This document shows positions 48,758 through 58,274 of a stretch of 64,000 bases of DNA, piece by piece. The notes beneath the pieces were generated by a model. That model saw only the letters and a list, made by a program, of their open reading frames with translations, had not been told where the DNA came from and made no database searches. Position 1 is the stretch's first letter; every line of letters starts with the position of its first letter. This DNA comes from Candidatus Kinetoplastibacterium crithidii (lineage in GTDB: Bacteria > Pseudomonadota > Gammaproteobacteria > Burkholderiales > Burkholderiaceae_B), in the NCBI GenBank assembly GCA_027557655.1, contig CP064915.1:372001-436000 (forward strand). The letters run 5' to 3'. The position numbers were made by a program, and so were the translations under genes.

Positions 48758-48787
48758 CAGAATTAGATTATATATAATCTAATTCTG
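48758..48787. terminator. 30-base perfect palindrome after purA
   Basis: Arms 48758-48772 and 48773-48787 are fully complementary, including the central TATA; a 13-base stem with a 4-base loop is the likely RNA form. It starts 15 bases past the purA stop on the minus strand and is followed 5 bases later by another hairpin. It probably ends the hfq-to-purA transcript. Confidence 0.55.
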
Positions 48788-48801
48788 AAGTATTATAATT
48801 T

Positions 48802-50091
48802 CTAAAACAAATGTCTTAAAACTATGGTTTCATTACGATCAGGGCCTGTAGATACTAAATCTATTGGCACACCAGATACTTCAGCTATTCTTCCCAAATA
48901 ATGTCTAGCTTCTAATGGTAGTTGATCAAATTCTTTGATACCAAAGGTTGAGGACTTCCATCCAGGCATTTCTTCGTATACAGGCTCTAATCTTGAAACA
49001 ATTTCAGAACCATATGGCAATATATCAAGAAATTCATTACCTAAACGATAGCCAACACAAATCTTTAAATTTTCAATTCCATCTAAAACATCAAGTTTTG
49101 TGATGCAAAGACCAGAAACGCCACTTAACCGTACAGATCTTTTAAGTGCAGCTGCATCTAACCAACCGCAACGTCTAGGTCTACCAGTAACAGAACCAAA
49201 TTCCTTACCAACATTAGCTAAATGAATTCCTAGCTCATCATCTAGCTCAGTAGGAAATGGACCTGAACCGACACGAGTAGTATACGCTTTTGTAATACCT
49301 AAAACATAATTTATAGATTGAATACCTACTCCAGAACCAGCAGAAGCTGAACCAGCAATACAATTACTACTAGTTACGTAAGGATATGTGCCGTGGTCAA
49401 TATCCAATAAAGAACCCTGAGCTCCTTCAAATAAGAGTTTGCCTCCAGATTCTTGCAAAGAATATAAACTGTTAGATACATCAGTAACCATAGGAGATAA
49501 TACATCTGCTATTTTTAAATAGCTATCTAATATCTCATTAAAGTCCAAAATTGATGCATTAAAGTAATTTTTAAGGATAAAATTATGATATTCTAGCGAT
49601 TCTGATAATTTTTGAGAAAATAAATTATAATTAAAAATATCTTGAAGCCTTATAGCTCTACGAGCTATTTTATCTTCATAAGCAGGACCAATACCCCTTC
49701 CTGTAGTACCAATTTTTTCTTTTCCTTTGCTTTGTTCTCTTGCCTGATCAATTGCCACATGATACGGAAGTATCAAGGGACATATTTCAGAAATTTTTAA
49801 ACGAGAACGAACATCTATACCAACAGACTCTAACTCACCTATTTCTTTGAGTAAATTTTCTGGAGATAAAACTACACCATTCCCAATAAAACATGATACA
49901 TGAGGTCTCATTATTCCAGAAGGAATTAACCTCAGGACAGTTTTTTTACCATTTATCCAAAGAGTATGACCTGCATTATGACCACCTTGAAACCTTACTA
50001 CAGCATCAACAGATTCAGTAAGCCAATCTACAATCTTACCTTTACCTTCATCACCCCATTGAGTGCCTATTATTACTATATTTTTGCTCAT
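48802..50091 (-). CDS. purA: Adenylosuccinate synthetase
   Basis: About 429 residues from the ATG at 50091; a TTG at 50100 is in frame. The GTP loop is GTQWGDEGKGKIVDWL. Later motifs are GGHNAGHT, IGTTGRGIGPAYEDK, FEGAQGSLLDIDHGTYPYVTSSN and GPFPTEL. It forms adenylosuccinate from IMP and aspartate, acting with PurB to make AMP. It is last in the hflX-hflK-hflC-hisZ-purA series, the conserved betaproteobacterial arrangement. Confidence 0.97.
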   Translation of the reverse strand: MSKNIVIIGTQWGDEGKGKIVDWLTESVDAVVRFQGGHNAGHTLWINGKKTVLRLIPSGIMRPHVSCFIGNGVVLSPENLLKEIGELESVGIDVRSRLKISEICPLILPYHVAIDQAREQSKGKEKIGTTGRGIGPAYEDKIARRAIRLQDIFNYNLFSQKLSESLEYHNFILKNYFNASILDFNEILDSYLKIADVLSPMVTDVSNSLYSLQESGGKLLFEGAQGSLLDIDHGTYPYVTSSNCIAGSASAGSGVGIQSINYVLGITKAYTTRVGSGPFPTELDDELGIHLANVGKEFGSVTGRPRRCGWLDAAALKRSVRLSGVSGLCITKLDVLDGIENLKICVGYRLGNEFLDILPYGSEIVSRLEPVYEEMPGWKSSTFGIKEFDQLPLEARHYLGRIAEVSGVPIDLVSTGPDRNETIVLRHLF

Positions 50092-50172
50092 ATTAATCAA
50101 CTTAATAATATAAAAATATCAAATCGAATGATAAATAAAATCATTTACTATTAATATTTAATATAAATAATT

Positions 50173-51333
50173 TTATAAATCATTAACTTGCCATATGCCA
50201 TCAAACAAAACAAGTTTGCGATCAAAAACAAATTCATCTTGAGATGGATAACCTCCTGGTAACATTTGAATTACTATTTCACCATCTTGACGTAATTTTT
50301 TTATACAATTTAATAAATCTTTATCACGGCCCCAAGGAGCTAAAATAGCACTTGGTTTTTCCATTCTAAAAAGACCTCTAGCTAATTTACGTAAATCTAA
50401 ACTAAAACCTGTCGCAGCTCTAGCACGACCAAATGCAATACCAACATTATCATACCTGCCACCTTTAACCAGTGTATCACGCCAACCTTCAGCATATAAA
50501 GAAAAAGTTACTCCAGAATGATAACCATAACCAGAAACATCAGCTAAATCTATTCCTAATTCAACATCATCTAATGAATGAATCAAAATTTGCAACGCAT
50601 CAAGAGCTCCTATAATACCAGGATTAGATGGTAGAGATTTTCTAGCTAAAGAAATAACATTTTCTGTGTCTCCATATAAAGAAGATACTATCTTTAAAGA
50701 CTCCAATGTATCACTTCTTATATTTTTAACGAAATTGGATAATTCTAAAATACCAGCGACATCTTTTTCTTTCAATAAAGAAAGAATCAAATCAACATTA
50801 GCAGAAGCAGCATGATCTGAGTTTATTATACTACGTATAACACCAGGATGACATAAATCTAGTTTATAACTACTGATGCCAGCTAATTTAATAGTATCAA
50901 TAGCCAATTGAATTATTTCAAAATCAGCCTCTACTCCAGCATGCCCATATATTTCTGCTCCAATTTGCAATAATTCTCGACTAGACAAAAAATCATTAGG
51001 TAAAGCATGAAAAACATTTCCACAATAACATAATCTTGTTATGCCATCTCTGTTTAATGAGTGAGCATCTATTCTACTAATTTGTGGAGTCATATCTGCT
51101 CTTATACCTAATGTCCTACCTGATAATTGATCTACAAGTTTACAAGTTTGTAAATTCAAATCACTACCAGTACCTGACAGTAAAGAATCTATATATTCTA
51201 CTAATGGTGGACAAACAAGCTCAAAACCATAAGTTTTGTATAAATCAAGTAATTTATGACGTAATCCCTCAATATGTCTAGCTTCAATTGGCAAAATATC
51301 AGCAAGATTTTCTGGTAGTAACCAATTACTCAT
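50173..51333 (-). CDS. hisZ: ATP phosphoribosyltransferase regulatory subunit HisZ
   Basis: 386 residues. It has a class II aminoacyl-tRNA synthetase-like fold: ENLADILPIEARHIEGLR, the FELVCPPLVEYIDSLLSG block and TLGIRADMTPQISRIDAH. The C-terminal half (GGRYDNVGIAFGRARAATGFSLDLRKL) resembles HisRS but lacks the anticodon domain. HisZ pairs with the short form of HisG in histidine synthesis. It lies between hflC and purA, its normal betaproteobacterial position. hisG is not in the window. Confidence 0.92.
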   Translation of the reverse strand: MSNWLLPENLADILPIEARHIEGLRHKLLDLYKTYGFELVCPPLVEYIDSLLSGTGSDLNLQTCKLVDQLSGRTLGIRADMTPQISRIDAHSLNRDGITRLCYCGNVFHALPNDFLSSRELLQIGAEIYGHAGVEADFEIIQLAIDTIKLAGISSYKLDLCHPGVIRSIINSDHAASANVDLILSLLKEKDVAGILELSNFVKNIRSDTLESLKIVSSLYGDTENVISLARKSLPSNPGIIGALDALQILIHSLDDVELGIDLADVSGYGYHSGVTFSLYAEGWRDTLVKGGRYDNVGIAFGRARAATGFSLDLRKLARGLFRMEKPSAILAPWGRDKDLLNCIKKLRQDGEIVIQMLPGGYPSQDEFVFDRKLVLFDGIWQVNDL

Positions 51334-51365
51334 TAGCTATATTTCCTAAATAAAATTTATCAAAT

Positions 51366-52238
51366 CTATTTCAAATCATTTTTTTTCATAAACTGAAAAA
51401 AATCAGAACTTGTATCTACTACTAATGTATCATCCTTATTAGAAAAAGATTTTTTATAAGCTTCTAGACTCTTGTAAAACTTATAAAAACTATGATTTTT
51501 ACCAAAAGATGAAGCATAAATTGCACTTGCAATAGCATCACCTTCTCCTTTAATTGCTTCTGCTTGAGCATTGGCTTTAGCTAATATTTCCTCTCGAGAT
51601 CTATCTGCCTCTGCTCTAATTTTTTCACTTTCCGCTGCCCCTATGGATCTTAATTCATTAGCAACTTTTGTACGTTCAGCTTCCATTCTTCTATATACTG
51701 ACTTAGAAATTTCAGGTGCAAATTCAATTCTACGTAATCTTACATCAACAATTTCAACACCCAACGGGGCTGCTCTAGATGCTACGTTATTAAGAATTTC
51801 CGTCATAATTTCACTTCTTTCTACAGAGACAACTTCTTTTACTGTTCTAACATTGACTGAGGCATTCAAGGCATCTCTAATTTGTGCTTGTAATTTTTCT
51901 TGTGCAGCCCTTTCATTACCCTCAAAAGTTACATAAAATAATTTTGGATTAGCTATTCTCCATTTAACAAAAGAATCAATAGACAAATTCTTTTTTTCTG
52001 ATGTTTGAATTCGCTCTGCATCCTTTGATTCAATTGTAAGTATTCTTTTATCAAGAAACTCAATATTTTGAAATGGCGCTGGTAATTTGAAATATAAACC
52101 AGGAGAACTAATTTCCCTACTAATTTCACCAAGTGAGAAAACTAATGCATAACTACGCTCATTTACGACAAACATTGTAGAACAAGCTAATACAAATAAA
52201 ACAAAACAACTAGATAGTATTAAAAATATACGTTGCAT
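51366..52238 (-). CDS. hflC: HflC, SPFH-domain regulator of FtsH
   Basis: 290 residues. An N-terminal signal anchor (about 4-22) precedes an SPFH/band-7 domain (VNERSYALVFSLGEI, then GLYFKLPAPFQNIEFLDKRIL). A long helical region rich in Ala/Glu follows (ERTKVANELRSIGAAESEKIRAEADR). HflC with HflK forms an inner-membrane complex around the FtsH protease. It follows hflK by 15 bases. Confidence 0.95.
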   Translation of the reverse strand: MQRIFLILSSCFVLFVLACSTMFVVNERSYALVFSLGEISREISSPGLYFKLPAPFQNIEFLDKRILTIESKDAERIQTSEKKNLSIDSFVKWRIANPKLFYVTFEGNERAAQEKLQAQIRDALNASVNVRTVKEVVSVERSEIMTEILNNVASRAAPLGVEIVDVRLRRIEFAPEISKSVYRRMEAERTKVANELRSIGAAESEKIRAEADRSREEILAKANAQAEAIKGEGDAIASAIYASSFGKNHSFYKFYKSLEAYKKSFSNKDDTLVVDTSSDFFQFMKKNDLK

Positions 52239-52253
52239 AAAAAATCTTTTCTA

Positions 52254-53501
52254 TTAGTACAATGAACGATCACGCTTTATTTTATCCGATGATTTATTAA
52301 TAGTTTTAAAATTATTATTTTCATCAATATCATAAAGTTTTTTTTCTACTTTTTCTTCTAATAAATCATTTTTCTTAGTTGTAAAAGAATCATTGATTTT
52401 ATTATTTAAGGAGTCTAAAGGTAACAACAAAACATTACTATTTTTAGAATCAATCATCAACTTGTTAGATTTAGAAAAAATACTTTCCATAGCCTCTAGA
52501 TATAAACGAGTTCTTGTTATATCAGGCGCCTTTTCATATTCTTTTAAGATACTACAAAAACGAGATGACTCACCTTTAGCTTCGCCTATTACTGTAGCTT
52601 TGTAGGCCTCTGCTTGCTCTAAATATCTAGAGGATTGACCACTAGCTAATGGTATAACCTGATTTGCATAGGCATATCCTTCATTAATTTTTCTTTCCCT
52701 ATCTTGTCCTGCCTTCACTGCATCATCAAAAGCAGCTTGTACTTGTTCTGGCGGTTGAACATTTTGTATAGCAACTGCAGTTATCTGAATACCAGTACTG
52801 TAATTATTTAAAATATTTTGCATAAGCTTTTGAACTTCAAAAGTAACAGCAGTACGACCTTCATACAAAACAAAATCCATATTTTTCTTACCTACTATTT
52901 CTCGCATAGCAGTTTCAGCAGCTTGTTTAACAGATTCATCAGGATCTCTTATTTTAAATAAATAATCAACAGCTCCATTTATGCTCAAGCGATATTGAAC
53001 AACAAATTGCATATCTACAATATTCTCATCTGTTGTAAGCATTAAAGATTCAGATAGAACTTTATTTTGAGAATTCCCACGAAACCCTACCTCAAAAGTA
53101 CGCAACTGAGATAAGTTTACCATTTCATGATGTTCTATAGGGAATGGTAAATGCCATCTAAAACCTGGTTGCGCTGTTCTATAATATTTTCCAAATCTAG
53201 TAATTACAGAAACTTGACCTTCTTTAACAACAAAAAAACTACTAGATAGCCAGATAATAGAACAAAATGCAATGAATAAAAAAAAGAAAAAACCAGAATT
53301 TTTAAAATTAAAATATGGCATTTTATCACTATTATTTTTTCCATACTTTCCAAAAACATTAGAAAAACGTTTACTTAAATCATTCCAAACATCATCTAAA
53401 TCTGGTGGATTATTATTTTTTTTAGACTCATCAGAAAAATCTTTGTTTTTTCCGCGCCCCCAATTAGAATCATCAAAATTAAATATATTAAAAATTCTCA
53501 A
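52254..53501 (-). CDS. hflK: HflK, SPFH-domain regulator of FtsH
   Basis: About 415 residues from a TTG at 53501. The NWGRGKNKD opening, a membrane helix (near 70-90) and the SPFH domain (VKEGQVSVITRFGKYYRTAQPGFRWHLPFPIE) identify it. The C-terminal helix region includes EAYKATVIGEAKGE. The reading frame continues upstream to an ATG at 53528. The TTG has GGGG 7 bases upstream and gives the family-like start MRIFNIFNFDD. Overlap with hflX is 14 or 41 bases accordingly. Confidence 0.93.
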   Translation of the reverse strand: MRIFNIFNFDDSNWGRGKNKDFSDESKKNNNPPDLDDVWNDLSKRFSNVFGKYGKNNSDKMPYFNFKNSGFFFFLFIAFCSIIWLSSSFFVVKEGQVSVITRFGKYYRTAQPGFRWHLPFPIEHHEMVNLSQLRTFEVGFRGNSQNKVLSESLMLTTDENIVDMQFVVQYRLSINGAVDYLFKIRDPDESVKQAAETAMREIVGKKNMDFVLYEGRTAVTFEVQKLMQNILNNYSTGIQITAVAIQNVQPPEQVQAAFDDAVKAGQDRERKINEGYAYANQVIPLASGQSSRYLEQAEAYKATVIGEAKGESSRFCSILKEYEKAPDITRTRLYLEAMESIFSKSNKLMIDSKNSNVLLLPLDSLNNKINDSFTTKKNDLLEEKVEKKLYDIDENNNFKTINKSSDKIKRDRSLY

Positions 53502-54579
53502 TATCTTGCCCCATTGTATTACAAGCATTAATTATCGCTTCGGTTAAACCATTTATTCCAGTTTTTTTGAGTGCGCTCAAAAAAACACTATCAATAATAT
53601 TATTTAAACCATATTCTACCCTAGGTTGTACATTAGATAAATCAATCTTATTGTAAATCATAATTACTGGTATATCAGATGCCCCTATTTCTTTAATAAC
53701 ATTATTAACATTATCTATTTGTGCTTGATAATTTTCATTCGAAAAATCAACCACATGAAGTAATAAATCAGCGCTTACAGCTTCGTGTAGTGTTGCGTGA
53801 AATGAATCTATCAAATTATGCGGTAAATCTCGTATAAAACCTACTGTATCAGAAATAACAATATCTTTATTAGAATTATTTATCCATATACGGCGAGATG
53901 TTGTGTCTAATGTTGCAAATAGTTGATTAGCAACATAAGTTTTTTCTTTTGTTAATAAATTAAATAATGTAGATTTTCCTGAATTTGTATAACCAACTAA
54001 AGAAATTGAAAATACCCTATTATGCTCACGAAGAGTTCTTTGTGCCACCCTTCTAGATTTTATTTTCTTTAAACGCTCTTTTAAAAGCTTAACTTTGCTA
54101 GATATAATACGTCGATCAATCTCAAGCTGTGACTCACCAGGACCCCTCATACCAATTCCACCACGCTGACGCTCCAAATGAGTCCATAACCTAGTTAATC
54201 TTGTAGATAAATATTGTAATTGTGCTAATTCAACTTGAAGCTTACCTTCATGACTTTTAGCTCTTATAGCAAAAATATCTAAAATTAAAGCAACTCTATC
54301 AACTACTCTAACCCCCCATCTTAACTCAAGATTTCTTTGTTGTGATGGAGATAATGAAGCATCAAATAAGACTATTTCTATAGAAAGCTCTGTTATTAAA
54401 TATGATATTTCTTCTACTTTTCCAGAACCTATAAAAAATTTTCTATCAGGAATATCTCTCTTAACAACTATATGATCTGCTATGGAAGCTCCAGATGATT
54501 GGGCTAGCATGAAGAACTCTTTTAAATTATCATCAAAAAAAACATCACCTAAATTGACTCCAACTATTAAAGATTTCAT
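53488..54579 (-). CDS. hflX: GTPase HflX
   Basis: 363 residues. The N-terminal domain (DASLSPSQQRNLE, then QLEVAQ-type LQVELAQLQYLSTRLTRLWTHLERQRGGIGMRGPGESQLE) is characteristic of HflX. The G domain has GYTNSGKST, DTVGFIRDLP and the NKID motif. It splits or rescues ribosomes under stress. It is 61 bases downstream of hfq and overlaps hflK. Confidence 0.96.
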   Translation of the reverse strand: MKSLIVGVNLGDVFFDDNLKEFFMLAQSSGASIADHIVVKRDIPDRKFFIGSGKVEEISYLITELSIEIVLFDASLSPSQQRNLELRWGVRVVDRVALILDIFAIRAKSHEGKLQVELAQLQYLSTRLTRLWTHLERQRGGIGMRGPGESQLEIDRRIISSKVKLLKERLKKIKSRRVAQRTLREHNRVFSISLVGYTNSGKSTLFNLLTKEKTYVANQLFATLDTTSRRIWINNSNKDIVISDTVGFIRDLPHNLIDSFHATLHEAVSADLLLHVVDFSNENYQAQIDNVNNVIKEIGASDIPVIMIYNKIDLSNVQPRVEYGLNNIIDSVFLSALKKTGINGLTEAIINACNTMGQDIENF

Positions 54580-54640
54580 ACAACAAATTCACCGTGTTAA
54601 TAAACGACAAAACAGCATAAAAATTATAATATTTTTTAAA

Positions 54641-54877
54641 CTATTCCGCTTCAAAATCTTCCTGAAAACTTATAGCTCTAGAAGGAACCACAGTTGATAT
54701 GGCATGTTTATATACCATCTGTGTTACTGTATTTCTTAATAAAACAACATATTGATCAAATGCTTCTATTTGCCCTTGCAGTTTTATTCCATTAACCAAA
54801 TATATAGATATTGGCACATGATCTTTACGCAATTTATTTAAAAATGGATCTTGTAGAGTTTGACCTTTATTATTCAT
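54641..54877 (-). CDS. hfq: RNA chaperone Hfq
   Basis: 78 residues. The Sm1 motif LQDPFLNKLRKDHVPISIYLVNGIKLQGQIEAFDQYVVLL and Sm2 YKHAISTVVPSR are both intact. The C-terminal tail is short. Hfq is a hexameric ring that pairs small RNAs with mRNAs, so its retention implies that small-RNA control may persist. It lies upstream of hflX, and 309 bases separate it from der. Confidence 0.97.
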   Translation of the reverse strand: MNNKGQTLQDPFLNKLRKDHVPISIYLVNGIKLQGQIEAFDQYVVLLRNTVTQMVYKHAISTVVPSRAISFQEDFEAE

Positions 54878-55186
54878 TATTTATGTTCCATATGTTTGTT
54901 ATAAATATTTGTCTATTACGAGTTCAACTGACATAAAATATGCTAAATCAATAGAAAAGCTAATTCAAATTAGACTATTTCTTATTTAATTTTAATAAAA
55001 TATTGATTTAAATTATATTTAACACTAATGAAAATTGAATTCTAAATAAAATTAAGTGTAAGTAATATTTTATATAATACAACAACAAATAATTAGTTAT
55101 GTTTTTTATTGCACTTTAACATATATAAATATTTTATATCTTCATAAAAGATGTTGTGTATATACATACTCAAAGATATCAAAAAT
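54878..55186. other. Intergenic stretch between der and hfq, no gene
   Basis: 309 bases of very AT-rich sequence. No ORF, tRNA or clear hairpin is visible. It should hold the hfq promoter and the der 3' end, but I cannot define either. Confidence 0.4.
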
Positions 55187-56527
55187 CTAAATATATGGAT
55201 TTTTTGATGACTTAAATTCAATTCTTAACGGCGTACCTTTTAAAGATAATTCTTTTCTGAAAAATGATTCAAGATATCTTATATAAGAACTAGAAATATG
55301 TTCAAGAGAATTTCCATGAATTACAATAATTGGAGGATTTTGCCCACCTTGATGAGCATAACGCATTTTTGGTCTAATTATATTTTTTTTAGGAGGAGGT
55401 TGTTTAGTAATCGCTAGTTTAAGTAGCTTATTAAGCTTGGGAGTAGATAATTTAGCAAAAGAAGAATCATAAGCCTCATTTACAGATAAGAAAATGTCAT
55501 TAATATGATGTTTTTTTAATGCTGAAATCATATGTAACTTAGCAAATGACAAAAAATGTATTTTTCTTCTAAAAGATTTTTCTATATTTTTTATTTTTTC
55601 TTTTTCTAAAATATCACATTTATTAAAAGCTATGACAATTGCTTTGCCTGATTCTAAAATAAAACCAGCCATGTGAGCATCTTGATCAGAAATATCCTCA
55701 TTTGCATCTATAACCAATAAAACAACATCACTAGATTCAATTGCCTGAATGGTTTTTATTACTGAAAATTTTTCAATATGATCGATTACCCTACTTTTAC
55801 GACGCATACCAGCAGTATCTACCAATGTATATTTTCTACCATCAAAATTAAAATCAACATTTATAGAATCTTTAGTTGTACCAGGCATATCAAAAGCTAT
55901 TAGCCTCTCTTCTCCTAGAAACGAATTAATTAATGTAGATTTTCCAACATTTGGTTTGCCAATTATAGCCAATTTAATAGAAGAGTTAGATTCTACAATA
56001 TTCTGCCGTTCATCAAAATTATGTTTTGTAAATCCACTTAATGCATCTTCAATTAAATGATAAATACCATCGCCATGAGATGAAGAAATCAAATATGGTT
56101 TACCCAATCCTAATTCATAAAAGTCATTACCAAAATTACTTAAATTCATTCCTTCTGATTTATTAATAGCTAGTAATATAATTTTATTAGAAAATCTACG
56201 CAACAACTTAGCAATTTCATAATCTTGCGAACATATTCCCGAACGACCGTCAAGCAAAAATATAACAACATCAGATTCCAATATAGCTTGATTGGTTTGA
56301 GAAGCAATTTTCAAAGAGAATTGATCTTTAGAATGAATATCAAGACCACCAGTATCAATCACAATAAAATTATATGATGCAAAATGAGCTTCTCCATAAT
56401 GTCTATCACGAGTGAGACCTGAAAAATCAGCAACTAACGCATTTTTTGTTTTTGTCAAACGATTAAACAAAGTAGACTTACCTACATTTGCTCTTCCTAC
56501 TATCGAAACTATTGGTTTATAATACAC
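55187..56527 (-). CDS. der: Ribosome biogenesis GTPase Der (EngA)
   Basis: 446 residues with two tandem G domains. The first has GRANVGKST, DTGGL and NKSEG; the second has GKPNVGKST, DTAGMRRK and NKCD. The C-terminal KH-like domain contains RYAHQGGQNPPIIVIHGN. It is required for 50S subunit assembly. It is 23 bases after bamB in the hisS-yfgM-bamB-der order. All key nucleotide-binding residues are present. Confidence 0.98.
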   Translation of the reverse strand: MYYKPIVSIVGRANVGKSTLFNRLTKTKNALVADFSGLTRDRHYGEAHFASYNFIVIDTGGLDIHSKDQFSLKIASQTNQAILESDVVIFLLDGRSGICSQDYEIAKLLRRFSNKIILLAINKSEGMNLSNFGNDFYELGLGKPYLISSSHGDGIYHLIEDALSGFTKHNFDERQNIVESNSSIKLAIIGKPNVGKSTLINSFLGEERLIAFDMPGTTKDSINVDFNFDGRKYTLVDTAGMRRKSRVIDHIEKFSVIKTIQAIESSDVVLLVIDANEDISDQDAHMAGFILESGKAIVIAFNKCDILEKEKIKNIEKSFRRKIHFLSFAKLHMISALKKHHINDIFLSVNEAYDSSFAKLSTPKLNKLLKLAITKQPPPKKNIIRPKMRYAHQGGQNPPIIVIHGNSLEHISSSYIRYLESFFRKELSLKGTPLRIEFKSSKNPYI

Positions 56528-56550
56528 GGTAACAACTTAAAAAATGAAAA

Positions 56551-57672
56551 TTAAATATCTATTATATAAATACCATCTACGGCATTAACTATAATTTTAT
56601 TATTACTAAAAACAACCGAAGATAATATACTATTCTTGCTAATCTTAACTTTATAAAATGTAGAACCATCATCAGAGGAAATAAAATATAATTGACCAAA
56701 AGAATCACCACAAACTATTAACTTATTTACTGCTAAAATAGTTCTAAATTTGCAATTTTTTATAATTATTTTCTTCCAAATAACACTTCCATCTATGGCA
56801 TCAAACTTAACCAACTCTCCTTCATTACTTAAAGCATAAATAAACCCATCAGACATGCACATAATATTACATGATGAAAACAGTTTACTCCATTTAACAT
56901 TAACTGTATTTGTTATATTTAGACAAGTAATATAATTTTTACTAGTAGAAAAATAAATATTATCTTTATATATTAAAAAAGCACCATTAATACCTAATAA
57001 ATGATTGTTTATGTTACCTAAAAAAATTGGAATTTTCCATTCTATAAAACCAGTATTAATATCGATTGATGAAATGCTATTATTTGTGCTATATGTTATG
57101 AGAGACTTATTAAAACATAACATGGGAGAATAAATAGAAGAAGATACTGAAAAAAAATAATTATTTAATGACCAAATTACTTCTCCATTATTAATATAAA
57201 AAGCATTAATAGATAAATCACAAGTCCTAATTATAAGAATATTTTTATATATAACTGGTGGAGTATCAATTACATTGTTTACTAATGACGACCATTTTTG
57301 ATTTCCGTTACTATCCAATACTAGGATATCCCCTTTTTCAGAAACAACCACAACATTAGCAGCATCAGCAACTATGGATACTACATGATCAATAGATCTT
57401 TTTCTTTGCCATAAACATTTATGATTAACAACATCTAACTTGGCAATATTTCCATCTAAAGAAGCTACATATATGTAATCACCTATTACCTTTGAAATTA
57501 AATCAATTGTAAATTCAGAGAATAAATTTTCATAAGACAAATAGCTATTATGATATGTTATTTGTGGCTCATCAGCATCTGTAACTGCAAGAGACTTATT
57601 ATGAATACTTATAAAAAGCAATAAAAAACAGATTACTTTTTTAAATAAAAAAACAAATTTATAAGAAATCAT
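56551..57672 (-). CDS. bamB: Outer membrane assembly protein BamB (beta-propeller)
   Basis: 373 residues of PQQ/WD-like repeats, such as IYVASLDGNIAKLDV, GDILVLDSNGNQKW, GEVIWS and LVKFDAIDGSVIWKK. The N-terminal hydrophobic stretch (about 7-20) and the SLA site look like a normal signal peptide. No lipobox cysteine follows, although E. coli BamB is a lipoprotein. BamB assists beta-barrel insertion by BAM. The assignment rests on repeats and on position between yfgM and der. Confidence 0.88.
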   Translation of the reverse strand: MISYKFVFLFKKVICFLLLFISIHNKSLAVTDADEPQITYHNSYLSYENLFSEFTIDLISKVIGDYIYVASLDGNIAKLDVVNHKCLWQRKRSIDHVVSIVADAANVVVVSEKGDILVLDSNGNQKWSSLVNNVIDTPPVIYKNILIIRTCDLSINAFYINNGEVIWSLNNYFFSVSSSIYSPMLCFNKSLITYSTNNSISSIDINTGFIEWKIPIFLGNINNHLLGINGAFLIYKDNIYFSTSKNYITCLNITNTVNVKWSKLFSSCNIMCMSDGFIYALSNEGELVKFDAIDGSVIWKKIIIKNCKFRTILAVNKLIVCGDSFGQLYFISSDDGSTFYKVKISKNSILSSVVFSNNKIIVNAVDGIYIIDI

Positions 57673-57678
57673 ATAATT

Positions 57679-58260
57679 CTAATTATAAGAATCAATTTTT
57701 AACTGAATTATTTTAAATAAAGGATCATTTTTATCCATATGATTTAAAGATAATTTCCAATTTTCTATAGCTTTACTCAAGTTACCTTGTGCAAAAAAAA
57801 CATCACCTCTACTATTATCAAATAAACCTTCAAAAGATTTTGGAGAATGCTTCAAACATTCTAATGCCCTATCATATTCACCAATATTTATAAATACATT
57901 AGATAAACGCAGTTTCGCAATATGTTGAAACACGTTATTCTTTTCAATATTAGATAACCATATTAATTCAGTTTTTGCTTCATCAAATAACAATTTTTCT
58001 TGAAATACATTAGCAGCAATCAGCGAAGATAACTTAGAATAAGAATCATTAGTATTGTTTTTTTTAATTGTATCTAATAATTCTTTCATTTTTTCAATAT
58101 TAACAGGATTTGTAGTTACCACTTGTTCAAATAATTCAAAATCTCTCATATTATTAATAGTTGTTTTCTTAAAGAAAAAATATTTTATTAAAAATATAGA
58201 AAAAAAAACTATCAATAAAAATATTATTTTTTTTCTCGTTATAAGAAATAATTTATTCAT
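57679..58260 (-). CDS. YfgM-type TPR protein (SecYEG-associated)
   Basis: 193 residues. A single N-terminal membrane helix (about 10-30) is followed by a periplasmic-type helical tail with tetratricopeptide-like repeats (KLRLSNVFINIGEYDRALECL, GDVFFAQGNLSKAIENW). YfgM works with PpiD at the translocon and forms a proteostasis module. It lies between hisS and bamB, its conserved place, 6 bases ahead of bamB. Sequence divergence is high, so context carries much of the call. Confidence 0.8.
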   Translation of the reverse strand: MNKLFLITRKKIIFLLIVFFSIFLIKYFFFKKTTINNMRDFELFEQVVTTNPVNIEKMKELLDTIKKNNTNDSYSKLSSLIAANVFQEKLLFDEAKTELIWLSNIEKNNVFQHIAKLRLSNVFINIGEYDRALECLKHSPKSFEGLFDNSRGDVFFAQGNLSKAIENWKLSLNHMDKNDPLFKIIQLKIDSYN

Positions 58261-58274
58261 AATAAAACCTAAAA

